Below, one piece after another: positions 53,575 through 63,204 of a DNA stretch of 64,000 nucleotides (its first letter is position 1; the number at the start of each line of letters is the position of its first letter). The stretch lies in assembly GCF_018100785.1 (NCBI RefSeq), contig NZ_JAGJEC010000002.1, positions 1,054,001-1,118,000 of the forward strand. Reading direction: 5' to 3'. The notes under the pieces are model-generated. The model was not told the DNA's origin. It did not search any database and saw only the letters and a list, made by a program, of their open reading frames with translations. This DNA is from Maribacter sp. MMG018. Its GTDB lineage: Bacteria > Bacteroidota > Bacteroidia > Flavobacteriales > Flavobacteriaceae. The position numbers were made by a program, and so were the translations under genes.

Positions 53575-55155
53575 TTATAAAATATAATCGGTACTTACGA
53601 AGTTGGACAATTTTGATTCCAATAACTGCTGTATTGTTTCGGTATTTAGGTCATTGTCCTTAAATGCAACAAAAGTTCGTATAGAAAATGATCTTAAGGC
53701 ATCATGTACACTTAAAGTAGATTGCGCAGAGTCTTTTCTACCGGTAAAAGGATACACATCTGGACCACGTTGACATGAGCTGTTAAGATTAACACGACAA
53801 ACAAGGTTCACCAACGTATCTATCAATGGAGACAATGTATATACATCTTTTCCAAAAAGACTCACCTGTTGGCCATAGTTACTTTCTGCCATATCGTCCA
53901 ATGGCTCTTCTATATCAGAAAAGGAAACTATAGGCACCACAGGTCCGAACTGTTCTTCTTGATATACCCGCATCTCTTTGTTCACGGGGTATAGTACCGC
54001 AGGCCATATATAATTATCGTAACGCTGTCCACCCTTTTTATTCTTGATTTTTGCTCCTTTTTCCAATGCATCATCTATAAGCTCTTGAATATAATCTGGT
54101 TTTCCAGGTTCTGGAAGCGGCGTTAATTTTACCCCATCATCCCATGGATTACCAAATTTGAGCTCGTCTACCCGTTTTGTATATCGCTTAACAAACTCAT
54201 CTTTAATATCTTCATGTACATAGATTACTTTTAGAGCGGTACATCGCTGCCCATTAAAAGACAAGGTACCAGCAATACATTCATCTATGGTTAGATCTAA
54301 ATCCGCATCGGGAAGTACAATAGCCGGATTTTTTGCTTCCAAGCCCAAGACCAATCGTAATCTATTGCTTTTAGGATGCTGTTCTTGTAGGGCATTGGCC
54401 GACTTACTGTTTCCGATAAGCGCAAGTACATCTACCTTACCTGTTTGCATAATAGGGGCCGCCACGGCTCTTCCCCTACCAAAAAGAATATTTACCACAC
54501 CTTTTGGAAAACTACTTTTAAAAGCTTCCAACAACGGAGTAATTAATAGAACACCATGTTTTGCTGGTTTAAAAATGGTAGTATTTCCCATAATAATGGC
54601 GGGAATAAGCAATGCAAACGTTTCGTTCAGCGGGTAATTATATGGCCCAAGACAAAGTACCACCCCTAAAGGACCTCTCTTTATATGGGCATAAACACCA
54701 TCGTTCTTTTGAAAGTTGGCAGAATTTCTATCCAACTGCTTGTACTCCTCAATAGTATCGTTTATGTAATCTACGGTACGATCAAATTCTTTTTCACTAT
54801 CGGGTAATGATTTTCCAATTTCCCACATCAAAAGTTTTACGATTTCCTCACGCTTGGTCTTCATTTGACGCACAAAATTCTCCATACACTCGATACGGTC
54901 CTTTACGTGCATGGTAGGCCACAGCCCCTGCCCTCTGTTGTATGCGTTCATGGCCGCGTCCAACGCCTCTAGAGCTTCTGGCTCTCCCATATCGGGAATA
55001 CTGCCCAACAACGTAGGCTGGTACTTTTCCGTAGAGGATATCGTAGAAAATACTTCTGTGGTCTTCCCTTCCCATGCCTTTAATTCTCCATTTACCAAAT
55101 ACTGCCTCTGATCTATAGTTTCTTTTATTTGATATTCTTCAGGTATTGTCTTCAT
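53575..55155 (-). CDS. gapN: GapN-like NADP-dependent aldehyde dehydrogenase
   Basis: A 526-residue aldehyde dehydrogenase. The catalytic Cys is in [10 protein letters not shown], the general base Glu in [11 protein letters not shown], and the NADP fold has FKPAKHGVL and [11 protein letters not shown]. The GQRCTA context and [15 protein letters not shown] are typical of non-phosphorylating glyceraldehyde-3-phosphate dehydrogenase, which makes 3-phosphoglycerate and NADPH directly. It follows ilvA on the same strand after 149 bases. NADPH supply to IlvC is an attractive but unproven link. Confidence 0.85.
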   Translation of the reverse strand: MKTIPEEYQIKETIDQRQYLVNGELKAWEGKTTEVFSTISSTEKYQPTLLGSIPDMGEPEALEALDAAMNAYNRGQGLWPTMHVKDRIECMENFVRQMKTKREEIVKLLMWEIGKSLPDSEKEFDRTVDYINDTIEEYKQLDRNSANFQKNDGVYAHIKRGPLGVVLCLGPYNYPLNETFALLIPAIIMGNTTIFKPAKHGVLLITPLLEAFKSSFPKGVVNILFGRGRAVAAPIMQTGKVDVLALIGNSKSANALQEQHPKSNRLRLVLGLEAKNPAIVLPDADLDLTIDECIAGTLSFNGQRCTALKVIYVHEDIKDEFVKRYTKRVDELKFGNPWDDGVKLTPLPEPGKPDYIQELIDDALEKGAKIKNKKGGQRYDNYIWPAVLYPVNKEMRVYQEEQFGPVVPIVSFSDIEEPLDDMAESNYGQQVSLFGKDVYTLSPLIDTLVNLVCRVNLNSSCQRGPDVYPFTGRKDSAQSTLSVHDALRSFSIRTFVAFKDNDLNTETIQQLLESKLSNFVSTDYIL

Positions 55156-55304
55156 TTTTAAAATGGTTTAATCTCTTAGTTTACCCCTTATCGCTCATGT
55201 AACTATAACGAAAATACGTAATTATCGAATTAGTGTAGGTTATGAAAAAATTAAATAAAAGCAGTACATCTATTTCTCATAAAAGAGATGAAAATTGTTA
55301 AGCA

Positions 55305-56555
55305 TTACACCAAATATTGAAAAAGGTCTGGTTTATCGTTCAGATAGTCCCCGTAAAAATTATTGGTTTTCATCCGCTGGATCAATGGTCCAAGATCATC
55401 GGGCGTCTTTAATTCTACCCCAACAATGGCCGGGGCATTCTCCCTACTGGATTTTTTGGAGTACTCAAAATGGGTAATATCATCATCGGGCCCTAAAATT
55501 TCGGCTACAAATTGCTTTAACGCTCCAGGTCGTTGTGGAAAACGAACAATAAAATAATGTTTCAGTTTACCATAAAGTAATGCCCTTTCCTTTATTTCTG
55601 CAGTTCTGGTAATATCATTGTTACTACCACTAAGCACACAAACAACGTTCTTTCCCTTAATTTCCTCAGAAAACATATCCAACGCCGTAATGGTCAATGC
55701 ACCTGCAGGTTCTACCACGATAGCATCTCTGTTATAAAGATCTAAAATCGTTTGGCACACTTTTCCTTCGGCCACCGTTACCATATCATGAAGCCCGTTT
55801 TTACAGATTTCAAAAGTAAGGTCTCCTACTTTTTGTACAGCTGCACCATCTATAAACTTGTCTATTTTAGAAAGTTCGGTATTCTTATCGTTATCAATAG
55901 AAGTTTTCATGGATGGCGCCCCTGCTGGCTCTACCCCAATAATTTTTGTATTTGGTGACAGTTCTTTTATAACACCTATAAGGCCAGAGGCCAATCCACC
56001 TCCTCCAATAGCGACGAATATATAATCTATAGGTTCTTTAAACTGGCTCAACAGTTCTAAACCTACCGTACCCTGCCCTTGTATTACCTTGGGATCGTCA
56101 AAAGGATGAATAAAGGTTTTATGGTTGTCTTCGCAAAACTTTTTTGCACTCTTAGAGGAATCATCGAAGGTATCGCCGTCCAATACCACGGTCACCCATT
56201 CACCGCCAAACATTTTTGTCTGTTCTACTTTCTGTTTTGGAGTAACGGAAGGCATGTATACCGTACCTTCTATCTTTAAATGGTTGCAAGCGAAAGCAAC
56301 ACCTTGGGCATGGTTGCCGGCACTCGCACAAACAATTCCTTTTTTACGCTCTTCATCTGAAAGTGAGCTTATTTTATTAAAAGCTCCCCTAATTTTATAG
56401 GAGCGTACCCTATGTAGATCTTCCCTTTTAAGGAGCACATTGGCATCATAGGCCTTAGAAAGCCTAATACTGGGCATAAGCGGAGTTTCCTCAGCTACTT
56501 GAGCTATGGTTGCCGCCGCCTTTTTTATATCTTCAATGTTCGGAAAATAATTCAT
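55305..56555 (-). CDS. ilvA: IlvA, threonine dehydratase
   Basis: A 416-residue PLP enzyme. The PLP lysine is in RSYKIRGAFN, the Gly-rich phosphate site is AIGGGGLASGLIG, and ASAGNHAQGVAFAC is typical. One ACT-like regulatory domain (about 325-416) starts at YFIVRFPQRPGALKQF. It deaminates threonine to 2-oxobutyrate, the entry to isoleucine; the ACT-like domain predicts feedback control. Its ATG lies only seven bases from a terminator-like hairpin. Confidence 0.95.
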   Translation of the reverse strand: MNYFPNIEDIKKAAATIAQVAEETPLMPSIRLSKAYDANVLLKREDLHRVRSYKIRGAFNKISSLSDEERKKGIVCASAGNHAQGVAFACNHLKIEGTVYMPSVTPKQKVEQTKMFGGEWVTVVLDGDTFDDSSKSAKKFCEDNHKTFIHPFDDPKVIQGQGTVGLELLSQFKEPIDYIFVAIGGGGLASGLIGVIKELSPNTKIIGVEPAGAPSMKTSIDNDKNTELSKIDKFIDGAAVQKVGDLTFEICKNGLHDMVTVAEGKVCQTILDLYNRDAIVVEPAGALTITALDMFSEEIKGKNVVCVLSGSNNDITRTAEIKERALLYGKLKHYFIVRFPQRPGALKQFVAEILGPDDDITHFEYSKKSSRENAPAIVGVELKTPDDLGPLIQRMKTNNFYGDYLNDKPDLFQYLV

Positions 56556-56562
56556 AACAAAA

Positions 56563-56619
56563 GCCCTGTCGTATATTTAGTGTTTTTCGTTTAAGAACGT
56601 TCTAAAAACCCGACAGGGC
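56563..56619 (-). promoter_or_regulatory. long-loop hairpin directly before ilvA (attenuator or terminator)
   Basis: On the minus strand GCCCTGTCG (56619-56611) pairs with CGACAGGGC (56571-56563) and is followed by TTTTGTT and then the ilvA ATG. The 39-base loop holds a smaller GTTTTT/AAAAAC stem and the palindrome AGAACGTTCT. It can stop transcription between ilvC and ilvA or hide the ilvA ribosome site. Confidence 0.65.
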
Positions 56620-56635
56620 CAAATTTCTATAATAT

Positions 56636-58111
56636 TTATACAATAGGCTTCATCGCCGTCATAGAAGCACGCAGTCTTGCTCCTACTATTTCTACTGGGT
56701 GATCGCGAAGCACTTTGTTCACCGCTATAAGTTTAGCATTGTCAACGCCATTGTCTTCTCCTTCTCCATATTTTTTGCCTATAACGTCCGTATCTATTTT
56801 CTTCATAAAATCGGCCAATAAAGGCTTACAAGCATGATCGAACAAATAACAACCGTACTCTGCCGTATCGGAAATTACACGGTTCATTTCGAACAATTTC
56901 TTTCTTGCGATCGTATTGGCGATCAATGGAGTCTCGTGCAATGATTCGTAGTAAGCCGACTCACCGATGATACCGGATTCCGTCATACTTTCATACGCTA
57001 GTTCTACACCTGCCCTAACCATGGCGATCATTAAAACACCGTTATCATAAAATTCCTGTTCTGATATTTCAACGTCACCGGCCGGAGTTTTTTCAAAAGC
57101 CGTTTCTCCGGTAGCTGCTCGCCAGGTCAATAGATTTTTATCATCATTGGCCCAGTCTTCCATCATTGTTTTAGAAAAATGACCGGTCATAATATCGTCC
57201 ATATGTTTTTGAAAAAGTGGACGCATAATGTCCTTCAATTCTTCAGAAAGCTCAAATGCCTTTATTTTGGCCGGATTCGACAAACGATCCATCATGTTGG
57301 TAATACCACCATATTTCATTCCTTCGGTAATGGTTTCCCATCCGTATTGGATCAATTTTGAAGCATAGCCGGGATCAATACCCTTTTCGATCATTTTATC
57401 GAAACAAAGAATACTTCCCGTTTGCAACAATCCACAAAGAATGGTTTGCTCTCCCATTAAATCCGATTTTACCTCGGCCACGAAAGAAGATTCCAACACA
57501 CCTGCTTTATGTCCACCAGTACCTGCTGCATATGCTTTGGCCTGCTCCAATCCCTTACCTTCAGGATCGTTCTCTGGGTGTACGGCAATCAATGTTGGTA
57601 CTCCAAATCCTCTTTTATACTCCTCACGTACTTCAGAACCGGGACTTTTTGGTGCTACCATGATTACGGTAAGATCTTTACGGATCTGCGTACCTTCTTC
57701 TACAATATTAAAACCATGCGAGTAAGACAAGGTTGCTCCTTTTTTCATTAATGGCATAACCGCACCTACTACAGCGGTATGCTGCTTGTCTGGCGTAAGG
57801 TTAATTACTAAATCGGCACTTGGGATCAATTCGTCGTATGTACCCACAGTAAACCCGTTCTCGGTAGCATTTATATAAGACTGCCTTTTTTCCTTAATTG
57901 CCGCATCTCGCAAGGCATATGAAATATCAAGACCGGAATCTCTCATGTTCAAACCTTGGTTTAAACCTTGAGCTCCACACCCTACGATAACAATCTTCTT
58001 TCCTTTTAAGGCAGTCACACCATCAGAGAACTCAGAAGGATCCATAAACCTACATTGTCCCAGTTGCTTCAGTTTGTCTCTTAATGATAGCGTATTAAAA
58101 TAATTTGCCAT
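56636..58111 (-). CDS. ilvC: IlvC, ketol-acid reductoisomerase (long class II form)
   Basis: A 491-residue protein, equal in size to the class II enzyme of E. coli and about 150 residues longer than class I. NADPH loop [18 protein letters not shown], phosphate recognition [28 protein letters not shown] and metal-binding [11 protein letters not shown]. It converts acetolactate and acetohydroxybutyrate to the dihydroxy acids. ilvN is 57 bases upstream and ilvA 80 bases downstream. Confidence 0.97.
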   Translation of the reverse strand: MANYFNTLSLRDKLKQLGQCRFMDPSEFSDGVTALKGKKIVIVGCGAQGLNQGLNMRDSGLDISYALRDAAIKEKRQSYINATENGFTVGTYDELIPSADLVINLTPDKQHTAVVGAVMPLMKKGATLSYSHGFNIVEEGTQIRKDLTVIMVAPKSPGSEVREEYKRGFGVPTLIAVHPENDPEGKGLEQAKAYAAGTGGHKAGVLESSFVAEVKSDLMGEQTILCGLLQTGSILCFDKMIEKGIDPGYASKLIQYGWETITEGMKYGGITNMMDRLSNPAKIKAFELSEELKDIMRPLFQKHMDDIMTGHFSKTMMEDWANDDKNLLTWRAATGETAFEKTPAGDVEISEQEFYDNGVLMIAMVRAGVELAYESMTESGIIGESAYYESLHETPLIANTIARKKLFEMNRVISDTAEYGCYLFDHACKPLLADFMKKIDTDVIGKKYGEGEDNGVDNAKLIAVNKVLRDHPVEIVGARLRASMTAMKPIV

Positions 58112-58168
58112 TTTAAATTGTTTTTAAATGTTCTTTCCCGAAAGGGAATTGATTTAGTTATTTATTAA

Positions 58169-58696
58169 TTAATTATGTTGAAACTCCTCTAGCAATGCGG
58201 ATATCTGCATTACCTCCTTACTTACCGATATACGCCCCGATCTAACAAACTGCATAATTCCGAAAGGTTTTAGCATTTCGTACATCTCATCGATCTCGTA
58301 CCTTCTACCGCTCTTCGCTAGCACAAAAAAGTCACGTGATACGGTCACGATCTGTGAATTGCTCTCTTTTATAATATTCTGGATCTGACGTTCATCGAAC
58401 AATAAATTAGAGGCGATTTTGAACAAGGCCGATTCTTGATAGATGGTTTCGTCATCTATGTGATAAAAGGCCTTTATCACTTCAATTTGCTTCTCTATCT
58501 GCCCTACAATATTACGGACCCATTTCTCGGTCGTATGTACCACGATCGTAAATTTCGAAACATTATCTATTTCCGATTTTGATACATTTAAACTCTCTAT
58601 ATTGATATGTCTTTTTAAAAATATTCCCGAAATCCTATTTAACAACCCCACGTTGTTCTCAGAATAGACCGAAATAGTAAACCATTCTTTTTTCAT
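58169..58696 (-). CDS. ilvN: IlvN/IlvH, acetolactate synthase regulatory subunit
   Basis: A 175-residue protein. An ACT domain (about 1-80) with FTISVYSENNVGLLNRISGI and RHINIESLNVSKSE binds valine in relatives, and an ALS_ss_C domain follows (about 95-160). It activates IlvB and confers feedback inhibition. Uncommonly, it is separated from ilvB by a methyltransferase gene, 89 bases away. Confidence 0.94.
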   Translation of the reverse strand: MKKEWFTISVYSENNVGLLNRISGIFLKRHINIESLNVSKSEIDNVSKFTIVVHTTEKWVRNIVGQIEKQIEVIKAFYHIDDETIYQESALFKIASNLLFDERQIQNIIKESNSQIVTVSRDFFVLAKSGRRYEIDEMYEMLKPFGIMQFVRSGRISVSKEVMQISALLEEFQHN

Positions 58697-58785
58697 AATT
58701 CAATTTCTAAAAATACGCCACTTATCATCGTAGCTATAACCTATACTTATTTTATTTTATCTATGATACCGAAAAACAATGGTCC

Positions 58786-59364
58786 TTATTTTTTAACAAC
58801 CACCACTACACCAGTAGACCAATCTAATTTGGTCAACACCAGATCTTCTCTTTTTTCCAGATACTTTATTAAACCATCCACATTTTCTTGATGCCCCTCT
58901 GGCCAATTAGGTTGTTCGGACATATCATCGATCACATAAAAACCACCTGTTTTCAATAGATTTAATATCTCTTCTATCTGTCCATATTTACCCGGCCACG
59001 CATCTGCAAAAATTAAATCGAACTTGTCGCCCGTATACCCATGGATCCATTGTTCACCATCTTCACATACAATGTCGACCCTATTGTCGTTTCCAAAATA
59101 AGACCCTGCTATTTCTGTTAATCGGAAATCATTGTCTACGGTCGTTAACCTGGATTTTTCGTCCATACCATCGATCATCCAAGATAAACTTAAACCAATA
59201 CCCGTACCCAATTCTAGAATGTTGGCACTTGGCTTAGAACTTACCAAAGTCTTCAACAACGTACCGGTGTACAAATCGGACGGCATATTAAAACCCACCT
59301 CTTTGGACTTACGTTGCAAGTCTCCATAAATTTTAGGGATATCCTGAATGTTGGTATCGTTCAT
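58786..59364 (-). CDS. class I SAM-dependent O-methyltransferase inside the ilv operon
   Basis: A 192-residue protein. SAM-binding motif I NILELGTGIGLSLSWMIDG, motif II in LTTVDNDFRLTE, and DLIFADAWPGKYGQIEEIL followed by GGFYVIDDM as in the COG4122 catechol/caffeoyl-CoA O-methyltransferase type. The substrate is unknown. It starts only three bases after the ilvB stop and is therefore probably translated with it, between the catalytic and regulatory subunits of acetolactate synthase. Confidence 0.85.
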   Translation of the reverse strand: MNDTNIQDIPKIYGDLQRKSKEVGFNMPSDLYTGTLLKTLVSSKPSANILELGTGIGLSLSWMIDGMDEKSRLTTVDNDFRLTEIAGSYFGNDNRVDIVCEDGEQWIHGYTGDKFDLIFADAWPGKYGQIEEILNLLKTGGFYVIDDMSEQPNWPEGHQENVDGLIKYLEKREDLVLTKLDWSTGVVVVVKK

Positions 59365-59367
59365 CGA

Positions 59368-61101
59368 TTATTTTAATCTAATTTCTGAAACGGCCGCACC
59401 AGAAGGAATCATAGGAAACACATTATCTTCTTTCTCTACTTTTACCTCAAGGAAATATGGATTCTCAGAAGCTATCATTTCTTGAATGGTCTTTTTCAAA
59501 TCTTTTCGTTCGCTCACCCTTTTGGATTCTATATGATACCCTTCGGCTATTTTTACAAAATCTGGATTGGTCATAACCGTTGATGCATAACGGCGGTCAA
59601 AGAACAGCTCTTGCCATTGTCTTACCATCCCCAAATGATCATTATTAAGCACCACGATCTTAACCGGAACATTGTGTTGGAAAATAACCCCTAATTCTTG
59701 GATGGTCATCTGGTAACCACCATCACCTATTATCGCAACCACTTCCCTATCCATAGCGCCCATTTTGGCACCAATGGCCGCAGGTAAAGCAAATCCCATA
59801 GTTCCCAATCCTCCAGAAGTAATATTACTTTTAGATTCCTTGAACTTGGCATATCTACAACCGATCATTTGATGCTGCCCCACATCTGTAACGATAACAG
59901 CTTTTTGGTCGGATGCCAAATTAATTTCTTCTATGACCTCTCCCATAGTCAACCCTTCCTTAGTAGGATGGATGTCATTCTTAATGACCGTATCGTACTC
60001 TATCTGATACTTTTCTTTAAAAATATTGTGCCAATCTACGTGCGAATTTGATTCTACCAACGGTAACAATAATTCTAAAGTCTCTTTGGCATTCCCTAAA
60101 ACGGGTACATCTGCGTGTACGTTTTTATTGATTTCTGCCGGGTCTATTTCAAAATGGATGACTTTTGCCTGTTTTGCATAATCTTCCAACCTACCCGTAA
60201 CACGGTCATCAAATCGCATTCCGATAGCTACTAGTACGTCGCACTCATTGGTAAGCAAATTAGGTCCATAGTTACCGTGCATACCAACCATACCTACATT
60301 TAAAGGATGATCGGAATCTAAGGCAGAGGCCCCCATTATGGTCCATGCCGCAGGTATGCCCGTCTTTTCCACCAAGGTTTTAAGCTCTTCTTCCGCTTTG
60401 CCAAGTATAACGCCCTGCCCCCAAACAATAAAAGGTTTTTTTGCGTTATTAATAAGTTCCGCAGCTGCTTCTATCGCTTTTATATCCGGTTTAGGAGTTG
60501 CTACGTAACTTCTGACAGCGGTACATTTTGTATAACTAAAATCGAACTCCTCGAACTGAGCATTTTTTGTAATATCTACCAATACAGGACCTGGGCGACC
60601 CGATTTTGCGATATAAAAGGCCTTGGCCATAATCTCAGGAATCTCGGCAGCACTGGTTATTTGATAGTTCCATTTGGTCACAGGGGTAGAAATTCCGATA
60701 ATATCCGTTTCTTGAAATGCATCGGACCCTAACAACTCCCTTGTTACCTGCCCCGTAATACATACCATTGGGGTAGAGTCTATTTGGGCATCTGCAAGCC
60801 CAGTTACCAAATTGGTAGCGCCAGGACCAGAGGTTGCCATGGCCACCCCTACTTTACCCGATACCCTTGCATACCCTTGGGCAGCATGGGCCGCACCTTG
60901 TTCATGTCTTGTAAGTATATGGGTAAGTTTATCTTGAAACTTATATAATTCATCATATACAGGCATAATGGCACCCCCGGGGTAACCATATAATATATCT
61001 ACACCTTCTGCCAGCAAACAATGTATAATCGCTTCTGCTCCACTTATCTTAATGGTTTGTTGGGTCGACTCTTTTGCCTTCTTTTCTTTCAATGTTTCCA
61101 T
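59368..61101 (-). CDS. ilvB: IlvB, acetolactate synthase catalytic subunit
   Basis: A 577-residue thiamine-diphosphate enzyme. LYGYPGGAIMPVYDELY, the activating Glu in RHEQGAAHAAQGYARVSG, MATSGPGATNLVTGLADA, ThDP loop IGDGGYQMTIQELG with VVLNNDHLGMVRQWQELF. It makes acetolactate (valine, leucine) and acetohydroxybutyrate (isoleucine). ilvD lies 27 bases upstream. Confidence 0.97.
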   Translation of the reverse strand: METLKEKKAKESTQQTIKISGAEAIIHCLLAEGVDILYGYPGGAIMPVYDELYKFQDKLTHILTRHEQGAAHAAQGYARVSGKVGVAMATSGPGATNLVTGLADAQIDSTPMVCITGQVTRELLGSDAFQETDIIGISTPVTKWNYQITSAAEIPEIMAKAFYIAKSGRPGPVLVDITKNAQFEEFDFSYTKCTAVRSYVATPKPDIKAIEAAAELINNAKKPFIVWGQGVILGKAEEELKTLVEKTGIPAAWTIMGASALDSDHPLNVGMVGMHGNYGPNLLTNECDVLVAIGMRFDDRVTGRLEDYAKQAKVIHFEIDPAEINKNVHADVPVLGNAKETLELLLPLVESNSHVDWHNIFKEKYQIEYDTVIKNDIHPTKEGLTMGEVIEEINLASDQKAVIVTDVGQHQMIGCRYAKFKESKSNITSGGLGTMGFALPAAIGAKMGAMDREVVAIIGDGGYQMTIQELGVIFQHNVPVKIVVLNNDHLGMVRQWQELFFDRRYASTVMTNPDFVKIAEGYHIESKRVSERKDLKKTIQEMIASENPYFLEVKVEKEDNVFPMIPSGAAVSEIRLK

Positions 61102-61128
61102 ATCAAAGTATTAATAATATGCTCGAAC

Positions 61129-62811
61129 CTAAAATTCATCGGTTACACAACCTTTGGAGGCCGATGATACGGTTTTGGCATATTTGTATAAAATTCCTCT
61201 TTCAGCTTTTAATTTAGGAGCCACCCATTTCTCTCTTCTTTTTGACAGTTCTTCTTCAGAGATTTCAATATTGATGGTATTGTTGACCGCATCGATAGAG
61301 ATAATATCGCCGTTTTCGACCAAGGCAATATTACCACCTACTTGAGCTTCGGGCGCTACGTGCCCCACAACAAAACCATGAGAACCACCAGAAAAACGCC
61401 CATCGGTAATCAATGCAACGTCTTTACCTAGCCCGGCCCCCATAATAGAAGATGTAGGTTTCAGCATTTCTGGCATACCCGGCGCCCCTTTAGGGCCTTC
61501 GTATCTAATGATGACAACGTCCCCTTTTTTAACCTTACCGTTTTTAATACCCTCGTTTACGGCTGTTTCGCTATCAAAAACATTGGCGGTACCCTTAAAC
61601 GAAAGACCTTCTTTACCGGTGATTTTAGCAACGGCCCCTTCTGTAGCAAGGTTACCGAACAATATTCTAATATGCCCGGTTTCCTTTACCGGATTATCAA
61701 GTGTCTTAATAATTTCCTGTCCGTCTATTAGGTTCGGAACGTCTTTTAAATTTTCGGCCAAGGTCTTACCTGTAACCGTTAGACAGTCGCCGTGAAGCAT
61801 GCCATTGTCCAACATATATTTTAATACCCCTGGTATACCTCCTACCCCATGCAAATCTTCCATAGAATATTTTCCACTAGGCTTTAAATCTGCCAATAAA
61901 GGAGTATTATCACTTATTCTTTTAAAATCTTCTAATGTAAAATCCAATTTTGCAGCTTTGGCTATTGCCAAAAAGTGAAGTACGGCATTTGTTGAGCCAC
62001 CCAATACCGTTACCAATCTAAAGGCATTTTCTAAAGATTCTTTTGTGACGATATCTAAAGGTTTAAGGTCTTTTTCTAAAAGAAAACGCAAGGCCTCCCC
62101 GGCTTTTTTACTTTCTTCTTCCTTAATATTTCCATTACTCACTGCGGGGTTGGATGAATTGAACGGCAACGACATGCCCAAAGCTTCTATAGCAGAAGCC
62201 ATGGTATTTGCCGTGTACATACCACCACAGGCTCCTGCTCCCGGGCATGCTTTATGCACAACTTCTTTATATTCCGCTTCATCTATGGTTCCGGCAACCT
62301 TTTGTCCATACGCCTCAAAAGCAGAAATTATATCCAATTTTTTACCATTATGGCAACCAGAAGCAATAGTACCTCCATACACCAAGATAGAAGGCCTGTT
62401 CAACCTCAACATTGCCATTAGGGCCCCTGGCATATTTTTATCACAACCTACAACGGTAATTAAACCATCATAACTCATGGCTTCCACAACAGTTTCCATA
62501 GAATCGGCGATAATATCTCTTGATGGTAAGGAAAAACGCATACCAGGAGTACCATTTGATATACCATCACTGACCCCTATCGTGTTAAAAATCAGTCCGA
62601 CCATATTAGCTTTTTCAGCACCTTTTTTTACATGAAGCGCCAAATCGTTTAAGTGCATATTACAAGGATTGCCCTCATAACCCGTACTAGCTATACCGAT
62701 CAATGGCTTTTGCAAATCTTCGTCTGTTAAACCAATGGCATGCAACATTGCTTGCGCTGCCGGTAATGTAGGATCTTGGGTTACACTTTTACTGTATTTA
62801 TTTAATTCCAT
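61129..62811 (-). CDS. ilvD: IlvD, dihydroxy-acid dehydratase
   Basis: A 560-residue Fe-S dehydratase. [34 protein letters not shown] and [19 protein letters not shown] are all family signatures, with three Cys ligands. It forms the 2-oxo acids in valine/leucine and isoleucine synthesis. It is the first gene of the ilv operon, behind a -7 element with a leader of about 40 bases. I found no leader peptide rich in Ile/Val/Leu. Confidence 0.97.
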   Translation of the reverse strand: MELNKYSKSVTQDPTLPAAQAMLHAIGLTDEDLQKPLIGIASTGYEGNPCNMHLNDLALHVKKGAEKANMVGLIFNTIGVSDGISNGTPGMRFSLPSRDIIADSMETVVEAMSYDGLITVVGCDKNMPGALMAMLRLNRPSILVYGGTIASGCHNGKKLDIISAFEAYGQKVAGTIDEAEYKEVVHKACPGAGACGGMYTANTMASAIEALGMSLPFNSSNPAVSNGNIKEEESKKAGEALRFLLEKDLKPLDIVTKESLENAFRLVTVLGGSTNAVLHFLAIAKAAKLDFTLEDFKRISDNTPLLADLKPSGKYSMEDLHGVGGIPGVLKYMLDNGMLHGDCLTVTGKTLAENLKDVPNLIDGQEIIKTLDNPVKETGHIRILFGNLATEGAVAKITGKEGLSFKGTANVFDSETAVNEGIKNGKVKKGDVVIIRYEGPKGAPGMPEMLKPTSSIMGAGLGKDVALITDGRFSGGSHGFVVGHVAPEAQVGGNIALVENGDIISIDAVNNTINIEISEEELSKRREKWVAPKLKAERGILYKYAKTVSSASKGCVTDEF

Positions 62812-62855
62812 ATTAATTCTAGTATGCTTATATCAATTTTATAATAGGTCTTAAT

Positions 62856-62863
62856 CAAAGATA
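62856..62863 (-). promoter_or_regulatory. -7 element for the ilv operon
   Basis: On the minus strand the bases read TATCTTTG, a match to TAnnTTTG, 44 bases before the ilvD ATG. No TTG at the right distance was found. The remaining leader up to the terminator at 63011 holds no open frame I can support. Confidence 0.5.
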
Positions 62864-63010
62864 AAAGTTTAAAATGCGCCGTTTTTTTATCCATTACGAC
62901 AGATCCAAATTCAATTTTGCTAAAATACACCTAAACAACTAACAATCAAGTTATTAGGTATTCTTTTTATATCATATCCAATAAATCAAGATATTGAACA
63001 TTGCACAAAA

Positions 63011-63046
63011 AAAAACCTGTATCGGAGTTTTCTGATACAGGTTTTT
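63011..63046 (-). terminator. terminator after the PxpC-like gene
   Basis: AAAAACCTGTATC and GATACAGGTTTTT form a 13-bp stem with a 10-base loop, T/A runs on both sides. It lies about 160 bases past the stop of the minus-strand gene at 63205 and insulates the ilv promoter. The interval 63047-63204 shows no further gene. Confidence 0.88.
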
Positions 63047-63204
63047 AAATCAATAAAAAATCTATATCATTCCTGTTCAGGAATAATAATGACCACATTG
63101 ATTAATATTTTGTTCATATTCATGAAACAATAGTACATCAAAATTTTGAAAACACCGACACCATATCAATATTAATTTTTAAAATTTTGTTTAAAACATA
63201 ACAA

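Noticed and set aside
58135-58148. TTCCC-GAAA-GGGAA mini-hairpin between ilvN and ilvC
   Set aside because: Only five base pairs and no T run, too weak to call a terminator or regulatory element.
62812-63010. Possible leader peptide or T-box-like attenuator before ilvD
   Set aside because: No short frame rich in Ile, Val or Leu, no specifier-like arrangement and no terminator hairpin between the -7 element and ilvD.
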